A DNA stretch of 42,722 nucleotides from Aphanocapsa sp. GSE-SYN-MK-11-07L (GCA_019359715.1 JAHHGS010000104.1:1-42722), one strand, 5' to 3'. Positions 25,365-35,435 are shown, counted from the stretch's first letter. The notes: a model not told the origin generated them from the sequence alone. Translations and numbers: made by a program.

Positions 25365-27374
25365 TCAGAAAAGCGCGTTTTGGGTGACAGCGGCGATCGC
25401 CTGATCGGTTGCTTTGGGCAGGTGATGATACTTGCCGCCGGCTTGCTCCGCTAGTTCTTTAGCAAAGCCAGTCGAAATAAACTTATTTTCAGTGTCAATC
25501 ACCAGCAGCTTTAAGCCGAGGGCGCGGATTTTACTGCCAATATCCAGCAGCTCACCTTTGATATCGGGCTTTTCCCCTTCTTCCAACAGTTCACCTAAAG
25601 AACGAGCTAAGGAGATGTTGCCTCGCCCATCCGTAATGGCGACAATCATTACCTGCCCAATGTCGCCGGACTGGCGGGCGTTGAGACCGACTCGCACCGC
25701 TTGGGTTAGTCCGTGGGCGAGTGGAGAGCCGCCCCCGCAGGGCAATGAGTCTAATCGCCGTCGGGCAGCTTCGATCGATCGGGTTGGCGGTAGAAGCACA
25801 TCTGCCTGCTCACCCCGGAACGGAATCAGGGCCACCATGTCTCGGTTTTGGTAGGCTTGGGTTAACAGCCGCAGCACCGCCCCTTTGGCTGACTGCATCC
25901 GGTTCAGCGCCATCGAGCCAGAAGCATCCACGACAAATATCACCAGCGCCCCGGCTTTGCGGGCCAGGCGCTTCACCCGCAGATCAGTCTGTTCGACCAC
26001 GACTCGCCGACCGGGCTGACGCTGGCGACGGGCTTTTTGGTAGGGGGCAGCGGCCCGCAGGGTGGCATCAACGGCAATCCGACGGGCTGGCCCCTTCGGC
26101 AGCATCGGCTTGATGTAGCGTCCCCGATCCTGCGAGTAGACAATGCTGCGGCTGCCTGACTTGCCCTGACGCTGAGCGACTTGAGCAAAATAAAGCACGC
26201 TGGGGTCAAGGATCACTCCTTCCGTGTCAAACACAAACTCTTCCGGCAGGCTGGGGGGTTCTGGCTGTTCCTCTTTTTCCTCCTCTTCATCTTCGTCCTG
26301 ATCCTGATCGTCTTGCTCTTGCTGCGACCGATCGGGTGGCGGTGGTGGGGGTGGCGGTGGTTCCGGCGGCATCTCAACTAGGGTAGAACGAGGGACGATC
26401 GCCAGTTCGACTGCCCGCCGCAAATCTTCCGCGATCACTTCTGCCCGCCCATTCAATGCCGCATGGGCTTTGGCAATCCGCACCGCATACAGTTCGGCCC
26501 GGTGCCCCTGCACCCCACCCCGAATCGCTTCTGTCACCAGGTAATTAATTTGCTCTGGCTGGATTTTGACATCTTTCAGCCACTCGCGGGCCAAGATGAT
26601 TTGCGTCTTCAGGTCGTCGATGTCTTCGCTGTACTGGGCTAAAAAGGCCTGCGGAGAGTTGGCATAGGCGATCGCCTGTTCAACCGCCTGGACTCGTTCA
26701 TCCAGCCCCAGCACCGCATCGGCCGAAAGGCAAATTGCAATCCGATCCAGCAAATGCTCTCTGAGCGTTCCTTCTTCTGGGTTGTAAGTGGCAATCAGCA
26801 AGGGGCGACAGGGATGCTGAAAGCTGATGCCCTCGCGCTCAATTTGATTCCGCCCTTCGGTCAATACCGTTAGTAATAGATTGGAAATTTGGTCATCCAG
26901 CAGATTCAGTTCATCGACGTAGAGCACTCCCCGATGGCACTCCGCCAGCAGCCCTGGCTGAAAAACAGATTCTCCCCGCTTGACCGATTGCCCAACGTCA
27001 ACGGAGCCGAGCAGCCGATCTTCGGTTACACCCAAGGGAATTTGAATAAACGGAGCCGGGATGATTTCGGTTTCCGGTTGCCCGTCCACAACTGGGATTG
27101 TCCCCGCTAACCGTTGTTCGAGCAGTCCATCGTCCCACTGGTCGGGCTGGCTGGGATCGCAGTGGCAAAAAGAGTCCTTGACAACTTCAATTGGCGGCAA
27201 TAGCGCATGCATGGCCCTGGCCATGACAGATTTAGCTGTGCCGCGACGCCCCGCGATCGCTACTCCTCCCAATTCGGGGTCAACGGCGGCCAGCAGCAGG
27301 GCTAGTTTAATCGCCTCTTGCCCAACCACGGCTGCGAGCGGAAAAGCGGTAGGACTGGCAGTAGCAGAAGGCAT
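25365..27374 (-). CDS. chlD: Magnesium chelatase subunit D
   Basis: Works with ChlI and ChlH to insert magnesium into protoporphyrin IX for chlorophyll. The 669-residue protein has an N-terminal AAA+ domain similar to ChlI (about 10-330; [20 protein letters not shown] as P-loop region, [40 protein letters not shown]). A proline run and an acidic linker follow (about 340-375). The C-terminal integrin-I/VWA domain (about 470-669) has the MIDAS motif [11 protein letters not shown], then [19 protein letters not shown] and [20 protein letters not shown]. All parts expected of ChlD are present. It is read toward the catalase. Confidence 0.95.
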   Translation of the reverse strand: MPSATASPTAFPLAAVVGQEAIKLALLLAAVDPELGGVAIAGRRGTAKSVMARAMHALLPPIEVVKDSFCHCDPSQPDQWDDGLLEQRLAGTIPVVDGQPETEIIPAPFIQIPLGVTEDRLLGSVDVGQSVKRGESVFQPGLLAECHRGVLYVDELNLLDDQISNLLLTVLTEGRNQIEREGISFQHPCRPLLIATYNPEEGTLREHLLDRIAICLSADAVLGLDERVQAVEQAIAYANSPQAFLAQYSEDIDDLKTQIILAREWLKDVKIQPEQINYLVTEAIRGGVQGHRAELYAVRIAKAHAALNGRAEVIAEDLRRAVELAIVPRSTLVEMPPEPPPPPPPPPDRSQQEQDDQDQDEDEEEEKEEQPEPPSLPEEFVFDTEGVILDPSVLYFAQVAQRQGKSGSRSIVYSQDRGRYIKPMLPKGPARRIAVDATLRAAAPYQKARRQRQPGRRVVVEQTDLRVKRLARKAGALVIFVVDASGSMALNRMQSAKGAVLRLLTQAYQNRDMVALIPFRGEQADVLLPPTRSIEAARRRLDSLPCGGGSPLAHGLTQAVRVGLNARQSGDIGQVMIVAITDGRGNISLARSLGELLEEGEKPDIKGELLDIGSKIRALGLKLLVIDTENKFISTGFAKELAEQAGGKYHHLPKATDQAIAAVTQNALF

Positions 27375-27480
27375 AGGTCAAAAATTGTGGGCGATCAAGG
27401 AAAAAAGAATTTTAAGTAAATAGACCACTTTTTTTAACGTGAGCTTGCCCAAATTTTTCGCTTCGCTGTTGGGTGCTTCA

Positions 27481-27516
27481 GCCTCCTAAATCCCCCAATT
27501 CTGGGGGACTTAGGGG
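27481..27516. repeat. Palindromic intergenic repeat
   Basis: CCTCCTAAATCCCCCAATTC followed by TGGGGGACTTAGGGGGC folds as a hairpin with two mismatches. The word CCCCCAATTCTGGGGG is familiar from intergenic repeats in many cyanobacteria. Bases 27517-27545 add a small AACTCG/CGAGTT hairpin. The element lies between chlD and the phosphoribulokinase gene and could end the latter's transcript. Confidence 0.6.
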
Positions 27517-27626
27517 GCAACTCGAAGTTGCTACCGAAGCGAGTTACTTCCGTCGAACTCAGGTACTTTTATAATCATCATGATCGCAACTAAAGCTGTT
27601 CTCCGGCAACCTGGACTGTTAACTCC

Positions 27627-28577
27627 TCAAGACTGAACTCGTAGCTGATTGGCTGCTTTCAAGATGTGGTAGGTAATCAGCAGTTGCGTAATCGCCAGCG
27701 GATAGCTGCGTAAAGTTTCGCCGGTTGTTCCAATCACAGTGCCGATCGTAGAATCACCTTTTAAATTACAGTAGTTGCCGAGGTGGGGCACTTCATTGCA
27801 CATCATGTGTTCTAATTCGAGCACCTGTTCAGCAGTGGCGTGACCATCAATTTCTAACAAATCAACTGGTTTGCCCATATCGCGGTCTAGACCTAAGCGA
27901 ACCGCTGACCCCAAATCTTCACCTTCCACGTTGAGCACCAGCGTACTCAAATCAGGATGGGGAATCGTCGGGCGCAGCACTAGGCGGACATCTAACAGCA
28001 AATCGCTCTGGCGAGTGGCATCGCCGGGGTAAAAGCTGACCACCACATCTGCCCATTGCCGCTGCGGGTTAATAAAAGCTTCTGAGTCATACTCCCGCTT
28101 GCGCATTTGCTCAATCACTTCAGCCTCGGTATAGCCCCGTTTGCGGGTGTCGCGCTTAATTTTCCAGGTCTTCCGCAGGTCTTCGGTGGGAGCCAGGTAG
28201 ACTTTGATGTCGTAGCAGTCTCTCATCACGCGGGTGGAATAGCCGAGTAGCCCCTCCACAATCACAAATTGATTGGGCTTGATGTATTCGGGCGGGTCAA
28301 ACTCACCGGAGTGATGATTATAGATTGGTTTGAGAATGGGTTGCCCGGTGCGAAGCAGGGTCAGGTGCTGCTGAATAATATCTAGGTAGTTGCAATCTGG
28401 GTGGAGAGCAGAGATCCCCATTTCAGCCCGCTGATGGCGATCGTAGCGGTGGTAGTCGTCGGTGCAAATGATGGTAACGTTTTCTTCTCCCAAAACTTGG
28501 GCGATCCCGCGGGTTAGGGTGGTTTTACCGGCTGCACTATCACCAACAATACCGAGGATAATGGGGCGGTGGGTCAT
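27627..28577 (-). CDS. Phosphoribulokinase-family kinase, non-Calvin-cycle type
   Basis: The 316-residue protein is a P-loop kinase of the PRK/uridine kinase family. It starts ILGIVGDSAAGKTTLTRGI, then ICTDDYHRYDRHQRAEMGIS, LKPIYNHHSGEFDPPEYIKP, VIVEGLLGYSTRVMRD, WKIKRDTRKRGYTEAEVIEQ. The redox-regulatory cysteine in the P-loop of the Calvin-cycle enzyme (SGCGKST) is alanine here (DSAAGKTT), while the second cysteine position (ICxDDYH) keeps a cysteine. It therefore cannot be switched by thioredoxin or CP12 in the usual way. I know it as a second PRK-like gene present in many cyanobacteria; the true substrate is uncertain. It is divergent from hisS. Confidence 0.85.
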   Translation of the reverse strand: MTHRPIILGIVGDSAAGKTTLTRGIAQVLGEENVTIICTDDYHRYDRHQRAEMGISALHPDCNYLDIIQQHLTLLRTGQPILKPIYNHHSGEFDPPEYIKPNQFVIVEGLLGYSTRVMRDCYDIKVYLAPTEDLRKTWKIKRDTRKRGYTEAEVIEQMRKREYDSEAFINPQRQWADVVVSFYPGDATRQSDLLLDVRLVLRPTIPHPDLSTLVLNVEGEDLGSAVRLGLDRDMGKPVDLLEIDGHATAEQVLELEHMMCNEVPHLGNYCNLKGDSTIGTVIGTTGETLRSYPLAITQLLITYHILKAANQLRVQS

Positions 28578-28678
28578 GGCGTTCCAAGTTGGGGAGAAAA
28601 GGGGTTAAGCCCCCATTATTAGCGTCAACCTGACCCAAAGCAAGGGGTTTTCTCATTTAAGCAATCTTCCGCAATAAA

Positions 28679-28820
28679 GAGGCAAAAGGCAGAAGTTGAA
28701 AGGCAGAGGGCAGAAGGCCCAAATCGAGTCCGCTATTTTCACTGCTCCCTCGTTAGAAAATCACTCTGTTTTCATGTTAGGAGTGAGCACAGATCATTAA
28801 CTTTTGCCTTCTGCCTTTTA
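28679..28820. repeat. GGCAGA-type short repeats upstream of hisS
   Basis: A run of GGCAAAA, GGCAGAA, GGCAGAG and GGCAGAA units occupies 28679-28718, and the complementary CCTTCTGCCTTTT occurs at 28807-28819. The words match those in the rnpB P12 insertion and could pair with each other across about 90 bases. The 311-base gap 28578-28888 otherwise holds the two divergent promoters, which I cannot place. Confidence 0.6.
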
Positions 28821-28888
28821 AACAATCTGTTGTTCAATGAAGAAAGCACCGAGCTAAAAAATGTTTCAATACAGCAGGGTTTGAGCGC

Positions 28889-30166
28889 ATGGGTTTGATC
28901 CAGGCATCGCGGGGCACACGAGATATTTTGCCGGACGAAGTGGTTTACTGGCAGCAGGTGGAAACCGCCGCCCGCCAGATTCTTGGCCGAGCCGCCTATC
29001 GCGAGATTCGTACCCCGATTTTTGAGCAAACCTCTCTGTTTGAGCGTGGAATTGGTGAGGCGACAGATATTGTCGGCAAAGAAATGTACACCTTTGTCGA
29101 TCGGGGAGAGCGATCGCTGACCCTGCGTCCAGAAGGAACGGCTGGAGCAGTGCGGGCGTTTATTGAACACAAGCTGCACACCCAAGGCGGTGTCCAGCGG
29201 CTGTGGTACACCGGGGCAATGTTTCGCTACGAGCGCCCGCAAGCCGGACGGCAACGCCAGTTTCATCAATTAGGCGTAGAGGTGTTGGGCAGCGCTGACC
29301 CCAGAGCAGATGCTGAGGTGATTGCGATCGCCACTGATTTGCTGCAAACCCTGGGGCTGAAAGACTGCACTTTGTCGTTGAATTCAGTCGGCAATCCGAG
29401 CGATCGCCAGCACTATCGAGAAGCTCTGGTCGCCTACTTTCAGCCCTATCAGACTCAACTTGATTCAGATTCTCAAGAGCGCCTGTACCGCAACCCGCTG
29501 CGAATTCTCGATAGCAAAGACCCGCGCACCCAGGAGATTTGCCAAACTGCCCCCAGCATTTTGGACTATTTGGGGCCGGAGTCGCAGTCGCACTTTCAGC
29601 GTGTGCAGCAGTATTTGACGGATTTGGGGATTGCCTATCAGCTCAACCCGTGCCTGGTGCGAGGGCTAGACTACTACACCCATACCGCCTTTGAGTTTCA
29701 AACCGAAAACCTGGGAGCGCAGGCAACGGTCTGTGGCGGCGGTCGCTACGACGGACTAGTGCAAGAATTAGGCGGGCCAGAAACGCCAGCGGTGGGCTGG
29801 GCGATCGGGCTAGAACGACTGATTTTACTGCTCCAGCAGCAAGCCCAGGTGTTCTCAACTCAGTTAGATTTTTACGTTGTCGCTAGAGGTGAGGTAGCAG
29901 AAGCCCAAGCCCTTTGCTTAGCCCAAAAGCTTCGCCAGCAAGGTTTTGCGATTGAGCTTGATCTAAGCGGTAGTGCGTTTGGCAAGCAACTCAAGCGCGC
30001 TGATCGCAGTGGTGCCCCGGCTTGCCTAATTATTGGTGATGCTGAAGCTGAAGCTAAAACGGTTCAACTCAAATGGCTCAAGTCCGGTCAGCAGCAGGTA
30101 ATCTCGCAAGCAGACTTGCTGACCCAAACCGAAGCACTGCGACAACAACTAATCACTGTCTCATAA
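28889..30166 (+). CDS. hisS: Histidyl-tRNA synthetase
   Basis: Charges tRNA-His. The 425-residue class II enzyme has ASRGTRDILPDEVVYWQQVE at the N-terminus, motif 1 in YREIRTPIFEQTSLFERGIG, TLRPEGTAGAVRAFIEH, motif 2 in MFRYERPQAGRQRQFHQLGV, histidine-binding segments LVRGLDYYTHTAFEF and VCGGGRYDGLV, motif 3 in VGWAIGLERLILLLQQ, and the anticodon-binding domain (about 325-420). Complete. It converges with the NACHT gene across a hairpin. Confidence 0.97.
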   Translation: MGLIQASRGTRDILPDEVVYWQQVETAARQILGRAAYREIRTPIFEQTSLFERGIGEATDIVGKEMYTFVDRGERSLTLRPEGTAGAVRAFIEHKLHTQGGVQRLWYTGAMFRYERPQAGRQRQFHQLGVEVLGSADPRADAEVIAIATDLLQTLGLKDCTLSLNSVGNPSDRQHYREALVAYFQPYQTQLDSDSQERLYRNPLRILDSKDPRTQEICQTAPSILDYLGPESQSHFQRVQQYLTDLGIAYQLNPCLVRGLDYYTHTAFEFQTENLGAQATVCGGGRYDGLVQELGGPETPAVGWAIGLERLILLLQQQAQVFSTQLDFYVVARGEVAEAQALCLAQKLRQQGFAIELDLSGSAFGKQLKRADRSGAPACLIIGDAEAEAKTVQLKWLKSGQQQVISQADLLTQTEALRQQLITVS

Positions 30167-30180
30167 CTCCAAAGCAAATA

Positions 30181-30214
30181 GGCTTAAAGGTGATCCTCTT
30201 CTACCTTTTTAGCC
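30181..30214. terminator. Bidirectional hairpin between hisS and the NACHT gene
   Basis: GGCTTAAAGGT (30181-30191) pairs with ACCTTTTTAGCC (30203-30214) with a small internal loop. It fills the gap between two convergent stop codons and would serve both transcripts. The T run lies within the distal arm. Confidence 0.45.
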
Positions 30215-32068
30215 CTACTCCATTGCGGCAAAGTGGTCTTGCAAATACTTGTGCACAAAGCTGTAGCGACCTCCAACCTGCTGAACAAACCTAAGCTCGT
30301 TACAGTAATTGAAAAAGCGCACATAATCCAAAGGAAATAGTTCAGCTCTATGCAAGAGCAAACGAAGAAGAAAGTGTTGGATACAGGCCAATCCTCCAAA
30401 CACCAACCCAACAATCAACCCCACTCCGCTCATCAGTAGCTTCCCCAACAATAGTTCACTCAGCAGCCCGGCAATCACAGAAATTAGAGCAGATCGTTTA
30501 ATTCCTTGATTTGGATGCCTTTTTACAGGAACTGATTTCGGACTTAGCCCAAGCATCAAACCGCCGAACAGCACAGCAAACAATCCAAGTGTCAATCCAG
30601 CAGTTGCTCCAAGTATCAATCCAGTAATCAGCCCATATTTCAGTCCAACTATTAATCCAGCAGTCAATCCGCCAGTTAAGGCAATAACTAACCCACCAAT
30701 CACCACACGTTTCAAGACTTTCGACCAAGACCATTTCAAAGCTTCTATTGGATTAATGCGAAGCGATGCATAACCTATTCTGTAAAAGATCAATCCAAAT
30801 CCCACTCCAGCCATCAATCCACACTCAAGCCCAAATCTCGCTCCAAATGCTAAACCGACGACCAACATAATACCCTGTCCAAATATCAACCCAGCAGTCA
30901 GCCCAAATATCAGCCCAATACTCTGCTGGTAGCGGAGCTGTACTTCGTTAGGCAACATTGATGGCTGAAGGTCTTCAATCAGAAACGTAGTTTGCGACTG
31001 CTGCTTCATCTGCCGTGCCAACCAACCTAACCATTTCTTCGTTTGTTTTGGTGTTGGAGCCTTTCGTCTCCCGTAGGTGCGGCTTTCAACCACACGCTTC
31101 ACCATCTGCTCGATATAGTTACGAAGTATGTGGTTTAGGTGTTCTCTAGTGGTTTGAAATCGCTGCCATTTCTGTTCAGAGCCTGGAGGGTAGGCTAGGG
31201 TAATAATACTTAAGAAAAAAGGTTTTCGTAGCAAGACTAGCAGTTTTGGATAAGCAGAAATGGACGAATATAGCTCTGATCGCCCCACATCTAAATAAGT
31301 GATGATTTGCTCGTTGCTCAAATCCTTGAGACGAATCGCTCCATTCAGTTCCAGAGCTTTCTGACAGAACTTGTATACCTTCCAGCGACAGCATACAGCG
31401 AGGTAGAAAGGAGCATTTGCACCCCCCAGGTATTCGTTGATTCGGGCCACACAGCCCGCCTGTCGTTCCGCTGGAAGTTCATCTAGTCCGTCCAATAACG
31501 GTAGAATCCGGCGCTCTTTTACCCACTGCTGCCTCAATGGAAGACTTTCCTGGTAAGTGGACAGTGAATCAATTAACCAGGCTTGTATCGACTGGCGATC
31601 GTCCTTCCAAGTAGATAAATCAAATATCACAGGGATCGGATAATTACTTTGGGCTTTGGCTCGTTTTAGGAGAGCTTGGGCTAAATTCATCAATTCAGTA
31701 GTTTTGCCAGAACCGGGATGTCCTAGAATTAACAACTTGCCCGTAATTTCGGGCAAATCAAAGACCTGTAAAGCTGTCGTGTTTTTTTCTAGAAGTGTTG
31801 CTGGTTTATGAACAGGCTTGATCCCACGCTCCTTTCGTTCCAGCAGTAACTCTCTATCTGGATTTAAGGAAATACCATGATGGAAATTCTGTGCCAACCA
31901 AGATGTGACGCCATTCTCAACTTGTGACCGTAAATCTTTTAATAACCGTAAGTCTTGTTCGTTAGGAGAACAGTCTAATTTCTGATTCTCAATAAAAACA
32001 TTACCCTCAACGGTTCCGATGTTGTAAAGATCGCGATTGGCATGTTGATCTTGCTGAGCCATTTTCAT
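30215..32068 (-). CDS. NACHT NTPase with glycine-rich membrane segments, NLR-like sensor
   Basis: A 617-residue STAND protein. Residues 11-23 carry the motif NRDLYNIGTVEGN, also found at the end of the upstream gene product. The NACHT domain (about 105-330) has Walker A GHPGSGKTT (116-124), Walker B ILPLLDGLDELPA (188-200) and a winged-helix-like segment to about 375. From about 383 to 575 the protein is strongly hydrophobic with G-L-x-x-G-L periodicity (for example LTGGLTAGLIVGLKYGL), giving perhaps six to eight membrane segments split by a charged loop (510-525). The C-terminus RYSFVHKYLQDHFAAM is typical of cyanobacterial NACHT proteins. There are no WD, TPR or LRR repeats; the membrane region may be sensor or pore. 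Its ATG overlaps the preceding stop (ATGA). Likely role: abortive-infection-like defence, by inference. Confidence 0.85.
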   Translation of the reverse strand: MKMAQQDQHANRDLYNIGTVEGNVFIENQKLDCSPNEQDLRLLKDLRSQVENGVTSWLAQNFHHGISLNPDRELLLERKERGIKPVHKPATLLEKNTTALQVFDLPEITGKLLILGHPGSGKTTELMNLAQALLKRAKAQSNYPIPVIFDLSTWKDDRQSIQAWLIDSLSTYQESLPLRQQWVKERRILPLLDGLDELPAERQAGCVARINEYLGGANAPFYLAVCCRWKVYKFCQKALELNGAIRLKDLSNEQIITYLDVGRSELYSSISAYPKLLVLLRKPFFLSIITLAYPPGSEQKWQRFQTTREHLNHILRNYIEQMVKRVVESRTYGRRKAPTPKQTKKWLGWLARQMKQQSQTTFLIEDLQPSMLPNEVQLRYQQSIGLIFGLTAGLIFGQGIMLVVGLAFGARFGLECGLMAGVGFGLIFYRIGYASLRINPIEALKWSWSKVLKRVVIGGLVIALTGGLTAGLIVGLKYGLITGLILGATAGLTLGLFAVLFGGLMLGLSPKSVPVKRHPNQGIKRSALISVIAGLLSELLLGKLLMSGVGLIVGLVFGGLACIQHFLLRLLLHRAELFPLDYVRFFNYCNELRFVQQVGGRYSFVHKYLQDHFAAME

Positions 32069-32439
32069 CCCCCACCAAATCGGTTGGAATTACCTTCAAT
32101 TTTTCCAATATTATAGATATCTCGTCCGGCTGTCTGACTGATAATCTGCTGAGCCATATGTCTAACTTCAGTATCAAATTCTGGATCATTTTCCATTTCT
32201 AGACGCAGGTACTTGCCTACATCAGCAATGGCTGCTGGTGTCCTTTCATGTTCAGCTTGGGCTAAAGCCGCTTCCGCTTCAGCATTGCCTGTGAACTTGG
32301 CACGAATTTTATCCCGCAGGGCTTTTGCCAGTTCAACTGCACCGCTGACCGTTTTTTTGGCCAACTCCCCAGCTCCGGCCTTGGCCAATTCATCTAAAGC
32401 AATTTTGGCGATTTCCTTAGCAGCAATAGTTTCAAGCAT
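32065..32439 (-). CDS. Small helical protein with C-terminal signalling motif, candidate effector of the NACHT protein
   Basis: The 124-residue protein has an alanine/lysine-rich amphipathic N-terminal half (MLETIAAKEIAKIALDELAK, KKTVSGAVELAKALRDKI), a second helical part (about 52-103), and a flexible end holding RDIYNIGKIEGN (106-117) followed by a glycine tail. The same motif opens the next protein. Small helical domains plus a C-terminal amyloid-type motif are the known layout of Bell-type bacterial effectors that pair with NLR genes; the Bell assignment is a guess from size, position and helicity. The genes overlap by four bases, so they are coupled. A promoter-like sequence lies about 40 bases upstream. 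A non-effector regulator or adaptor is the alternative. Confidence 0.8.
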   Translation of the reverse strand: MLETIAAKEIAKIALDELAKAGAGELAKKTVSGAVELAKALRDKIRAKFTGNAEAEAALAQAEHERTPAAIADVGKYLRLEMENDPEFDTEVRHMAQQIISQTAGRDIYNIGKIEGNSNRFGGG

Positions 32440-32477
32440 GGCAGTTTTTAATTAAAGCTTAATTTATGAATGCCAAA

Positions 32478-32507
32478 ATCATAGTTGACACTAACTCAAA
32501 ATTTCAA
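32478..32507 (-). promoter_or_regulatory. Predicted promoter of the effector/NACHT operon
   Basis: On the minus strand TTGAAA (32507-32502) and TATGAT (32483-32478) are spaced by 18 bases, about 40 bases before the ATG at 32439. This is a good housekeeping-sigma type match. No other regulatory repeat is evident. Confidence 0.4.
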
Positions 32508-32679
32508 GCAAATTTTTTGACACCCTATTAAAAGAGCAGTGCGGCAATTGGGGAAGATAAAACTTAAATTAGGATTTGCTGACAAAAGGTTGGCTTAAGA
32601 TCATCCAAGGTGAAAGGGAGCTTTGAAGTGTGACTAGCAAGCGTGATTTAACCAGACCTTAGGAATAGCGAGGACTCCG

Positions 32680-35214
32680 ATGCTAAGCTCAGCCAACCCA
32701 GCGCTCAGTAATATCCAAATCGAAGACGATCGCACCAGCCTGGCCCTCGAAGCCTTAATTCAGGCGATCGCCGACAATTTATTCTATATCCAGGGAAAAT
32801 TTGCAGCGATTGCCACCGCCCACGACTACTACATGGCCGTCGCTTATACCGTCCGCGATCGGCTGTTGCAGCGCTGGCTAAATACCCATGAAACTTACCT
32901 CAAAGAAGATGTGCGGGTGGTGGGCTACCTGTCTGCCGAATTTTTGCTCGGCCCCCACTTGGGGAAAAACCTGATTAACCTGGGCATCTCCGAGCTGATG
33001 CAGCAGGCTGTAGAGTCCTTCGGCTTGAATTTTGAATCCCTGCTGGCAGCCGAAGAAGAACCGGGGTTGGGCAATGGCGGCCTGGGGCGACTGGCGGCTT
33101 GCTATATGGACTCCCTCTCGACCTTAGAAATTCCGGCGATCGGCTATGGGATTCGCTACGAATTTGGCATTTTTGACCAGGACATTCGGGATGGCTGGCA
33201 GGTTGAGCTAACTGATCAATGGCTGCGGCTTGGCAACCCGTGGGAAATTGCCCGTCCAGAAGCGGCAGAACTCGTTTTCTTTGGCGGTCACACGGAAGCC
33301 TACACCGATACCCAAGGGCGCTACCGAGTCCGCTGGGTGCCTGAACAGGTGGTGCGGGGTGTGCCCTACGACACACCGATTTTGGGCTATCAGACCAACA
33401 CGGCTAACACGCTGCGGCTCTGGAAGGCTGAGGCCGTCGAGTCCTTTGACTTTGGCGACTTCAACATGGGCGACTACTTTGGAGCCGTGCATGAAAAAAT
33501 TGCCTCTGAAACGATTACCAAGGTCCTTTATCCCAACGACGCTAGTACGCAGGGCAAAACTCTCCGCCTCCAGCAGCAGTTTTTCTTTGTCTCTTGCTCA
33601 CTGCAAGACATGATTCGGATTCACCTGCGGCGGGGGCAGAGCATTGAAACCTTGGATCAGAAGTGCGCCCTCCAACTCAACGATACTCACCCGGCGATCG
33701 CGATCGCAGAACTGATGCGGCTGCTGATGGATGAGCATGGTCTGGAGTGGGACGTAGCTTGGCAAATTACCCAGAATATTTTTGGCTACACTAATCACAC
33801 TCTGTTGCCAGAAGCGCTAGAGCGCTGGGCGCTAAGCTTGTTTGCCGATCTGCTGCCCCGCCATTTAGCAATTATTTACGAAATTAACCAGCGGTTTTTA
33901 ACCGAAGTGCGATCGCGCTATCCCGGTGACGAAGAGCGAGTGCGGCGGATGTCGCTGATTGACGAAAGCGGTGAGCACTACGTCCGCATGGCCAACCTAG
34001 CCAGCGTGGGTAGTCATGCGATTAATGGGGTGGCGGCCCTGCACAGCCAGCTCCTCAAACAGGACGTGCTGCGCGATTTTGCTGAGATGATGCCGGAAAA
34101 ATTCAGCAATAAAACCAATGGGGTGACGCCGCGCCGGTTCATGGTTTTGAGTAATCCTCGTTTGACCAACCTGATTACCAGCAAAATTGGCGATGGTTGG
34201 ATCAAACACTTAGACCAGCTCAGGCAACTGGAGCAATTTGTCGATGACCCTGGTTTCCGGCAAGCGTGGACTCAGATTAAGCTGGCGATTAAGCAAGATT
34301 TGGCCGCTTATATTCAAACCCACAATGGCATTGTCGTTGATCCAACCTCCCTGTTTGATATTCAAGCCAAGCGAATTCATGAATATAAGCGGCAGCATCT
34401 GAACGTGCTGTATATCATTACTCTCTACCAGCGGTTGAAGCGGAATCCAGATTTACAGATTACGCCGCGCACTTTCTTGTTTGGCGGTAAGGCAGCCCCC
34501 GGCTATTTCATGGCCAAGCTGATCATCAAGCTGATCAACTCCGTGGCAGAGGTGATCAACACTGATCCTGATGTTGGCGATCGCCTGAAAGTAGTTTTCC
34601 TCAAAGACTACAACGTCAAATTTGCGCAACGAGTTTACCCAGCCGCTGACCTGTCGGAGCAGATTTCTTTAGCAGGGAAGGAAGCGTCTGGCACGGGTAA
34701 CATGAAGTTTGCCATGAATGGGGCGCTGACAATTGGCACCTTGGACGGGGCTAACATCGAAATTCGTGAGGAAGTCGGAGCCGAAAACTTCTTTCTATTC
34801 GGTCTGAAAGCCGAAGAAGTCTCTGCTCTCAAAGCCAGTGGCTACGATCCCTGGGAGTATTACCACAACAACTCAGACCTGCGGGCCGTGATTGACAGCC
34901 TTGCGGCGGGTGATTTTTCCAAGGGCGATCCAGGCTTATTTAAGCCGCTGATTGAATCGCTGCTGGGGCGAGATGAATATTTGCTGCTGGCCGACTATCA
35001 GTTTTACGTTGATGCTCAAGACCATGTCAGCCAAGTTTATGAAAATCCAGAAGCATGGACGCGGATGTCGATTTTGAATGTGGCTCGGATCGGTAAGTTT
35101 TCATCTGACCGGGCGATCGCAGAGTATTGCCAAGAGATCTGGCACACCCAACCGGTTCCGGTCAAAATGGCAGAACATATCCAAGCCCGCTGCGATGGCT
35201 TCTGCCCGCTCTAG
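32680..35214 (+). CDS. glgP: Glycogen/alpha-glucan phosphorylase
   Basis: Releases glucose-1-phosphate from glycogen. The 844-residue protein has [100 protein letters not shown] and the PLP-binding site [20 protein letters not shown] with K676 as the Schiff-base lysine. Length is normal. GAGGA lies six to seven bases before the ATG. It stands alone, convergent with the sigC-like gene, whose terminator lies between them. Confidence 0.97.
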   Translation: MLSSANPALSNIQIEDDRTSLALEALIQAIADNLFYIQGKFAAIATAHDYYMAVAYTVRDRLLQRWLNTHETYLKEDVRVVGYLSAEFLLGPHLGKNLINLGISELMQQAVESFGLNFESLLAAEEEPGLGNGGLGRLAACYMDSLSTLEIPAIGYGIRYEFGIFDQDIRDGWQVELTDQWLRLGNPWEIARPEAAELVFFGGHTEAYTDTQGRYRVRWVPEQVVRGVPYDTPILGYQTNTANTLRLWKAEAVESFDFGDFNMGDYFGAVHEKIASETITKVLYPNDASTQGKTLRLQQQFFFVSCSLQDMIRIHLRRGQSIETLDQKCALQLNDTHPAIAIAELMRLLMDEHGLEWDVAWQITQNIFGYTNHTLLPEALERWALSLFADLLPRHLAIIYEINQRFLTEVRSRYPGDEERVRRMSLIDESGEHYVRMANLASVGSHAINGVAALHSQLLKQDVLRDFAEMMPEKFSNKTNGVTPRRFMVLSNPRLTNLITSKIGDGWIKHLDQLRQLEQFVDDPGFRQAWTQIKLAIKQDLAAYIQTHNGIVVDPTSLFDIQAKRIHEYKRQHLNVLYIITLYQRLKRNPDLQITPRTFLFGGKAAPGYFMAKLIIKLINSVAEVINTDPDVGDRLKVVFLKDYNVKFAQRVYPAADLSEQISLAGKEASGTGNMKFAMNGALTIGTLDGANIEIREEVGAENFFLFGLKAEEVSALKASGYDPWEYYHNNSDLRAVIDSLAAGDFSKGDPGLFKPLIESLLGRDEYLLLADYQFYVDAQDHVSQVYENPEAWTRMSILNVARIGKFSSDRAIAEYCQEIWHTQPVPVKMAEHIQARCDGFCPL

Positions 35215-35355
35215 CGCAATAGATTGCCTAACAGATTTTGATTATAAAATTCCGTTAGGCAACTGCGCCTAGTTCAACTTCAGCTATACGACTTACGCCT
35301 ACAACGGGTAGCGATCGCCAACAAGACTTGCAGGTTATTGACGAAGCTTTCCTTG

Positions 35356-35393
35356 ATAAAAAATAGAGCGTTCTCAATCCAAGTGAGAAACGC
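35356..35393 (-). terminator. Rho-independent terminator of the sigC-like gene
   Basis: On the minus strand GCGTTTCTCA pairs with TGAGAACGC (one bulged T) across a short loop (35393-35368), followed by TCTATTTTTTAT (to 35356). It lies 43 bases after the sigma-factor stop. The T run is only on this strand. Confidence 0.75.
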
Positions 35394-35435
35394 CCCAAGG
35401 TAGAGGTTTGAATTGATGCGGCCAGAGTGACATCG

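Noticed and set aside
28772-29269. 165-codon open frame on the minus strand over the hisS start
   Set aside because: It overlaps the conserved hisS N-terminus and has no family features; a shadow frame.
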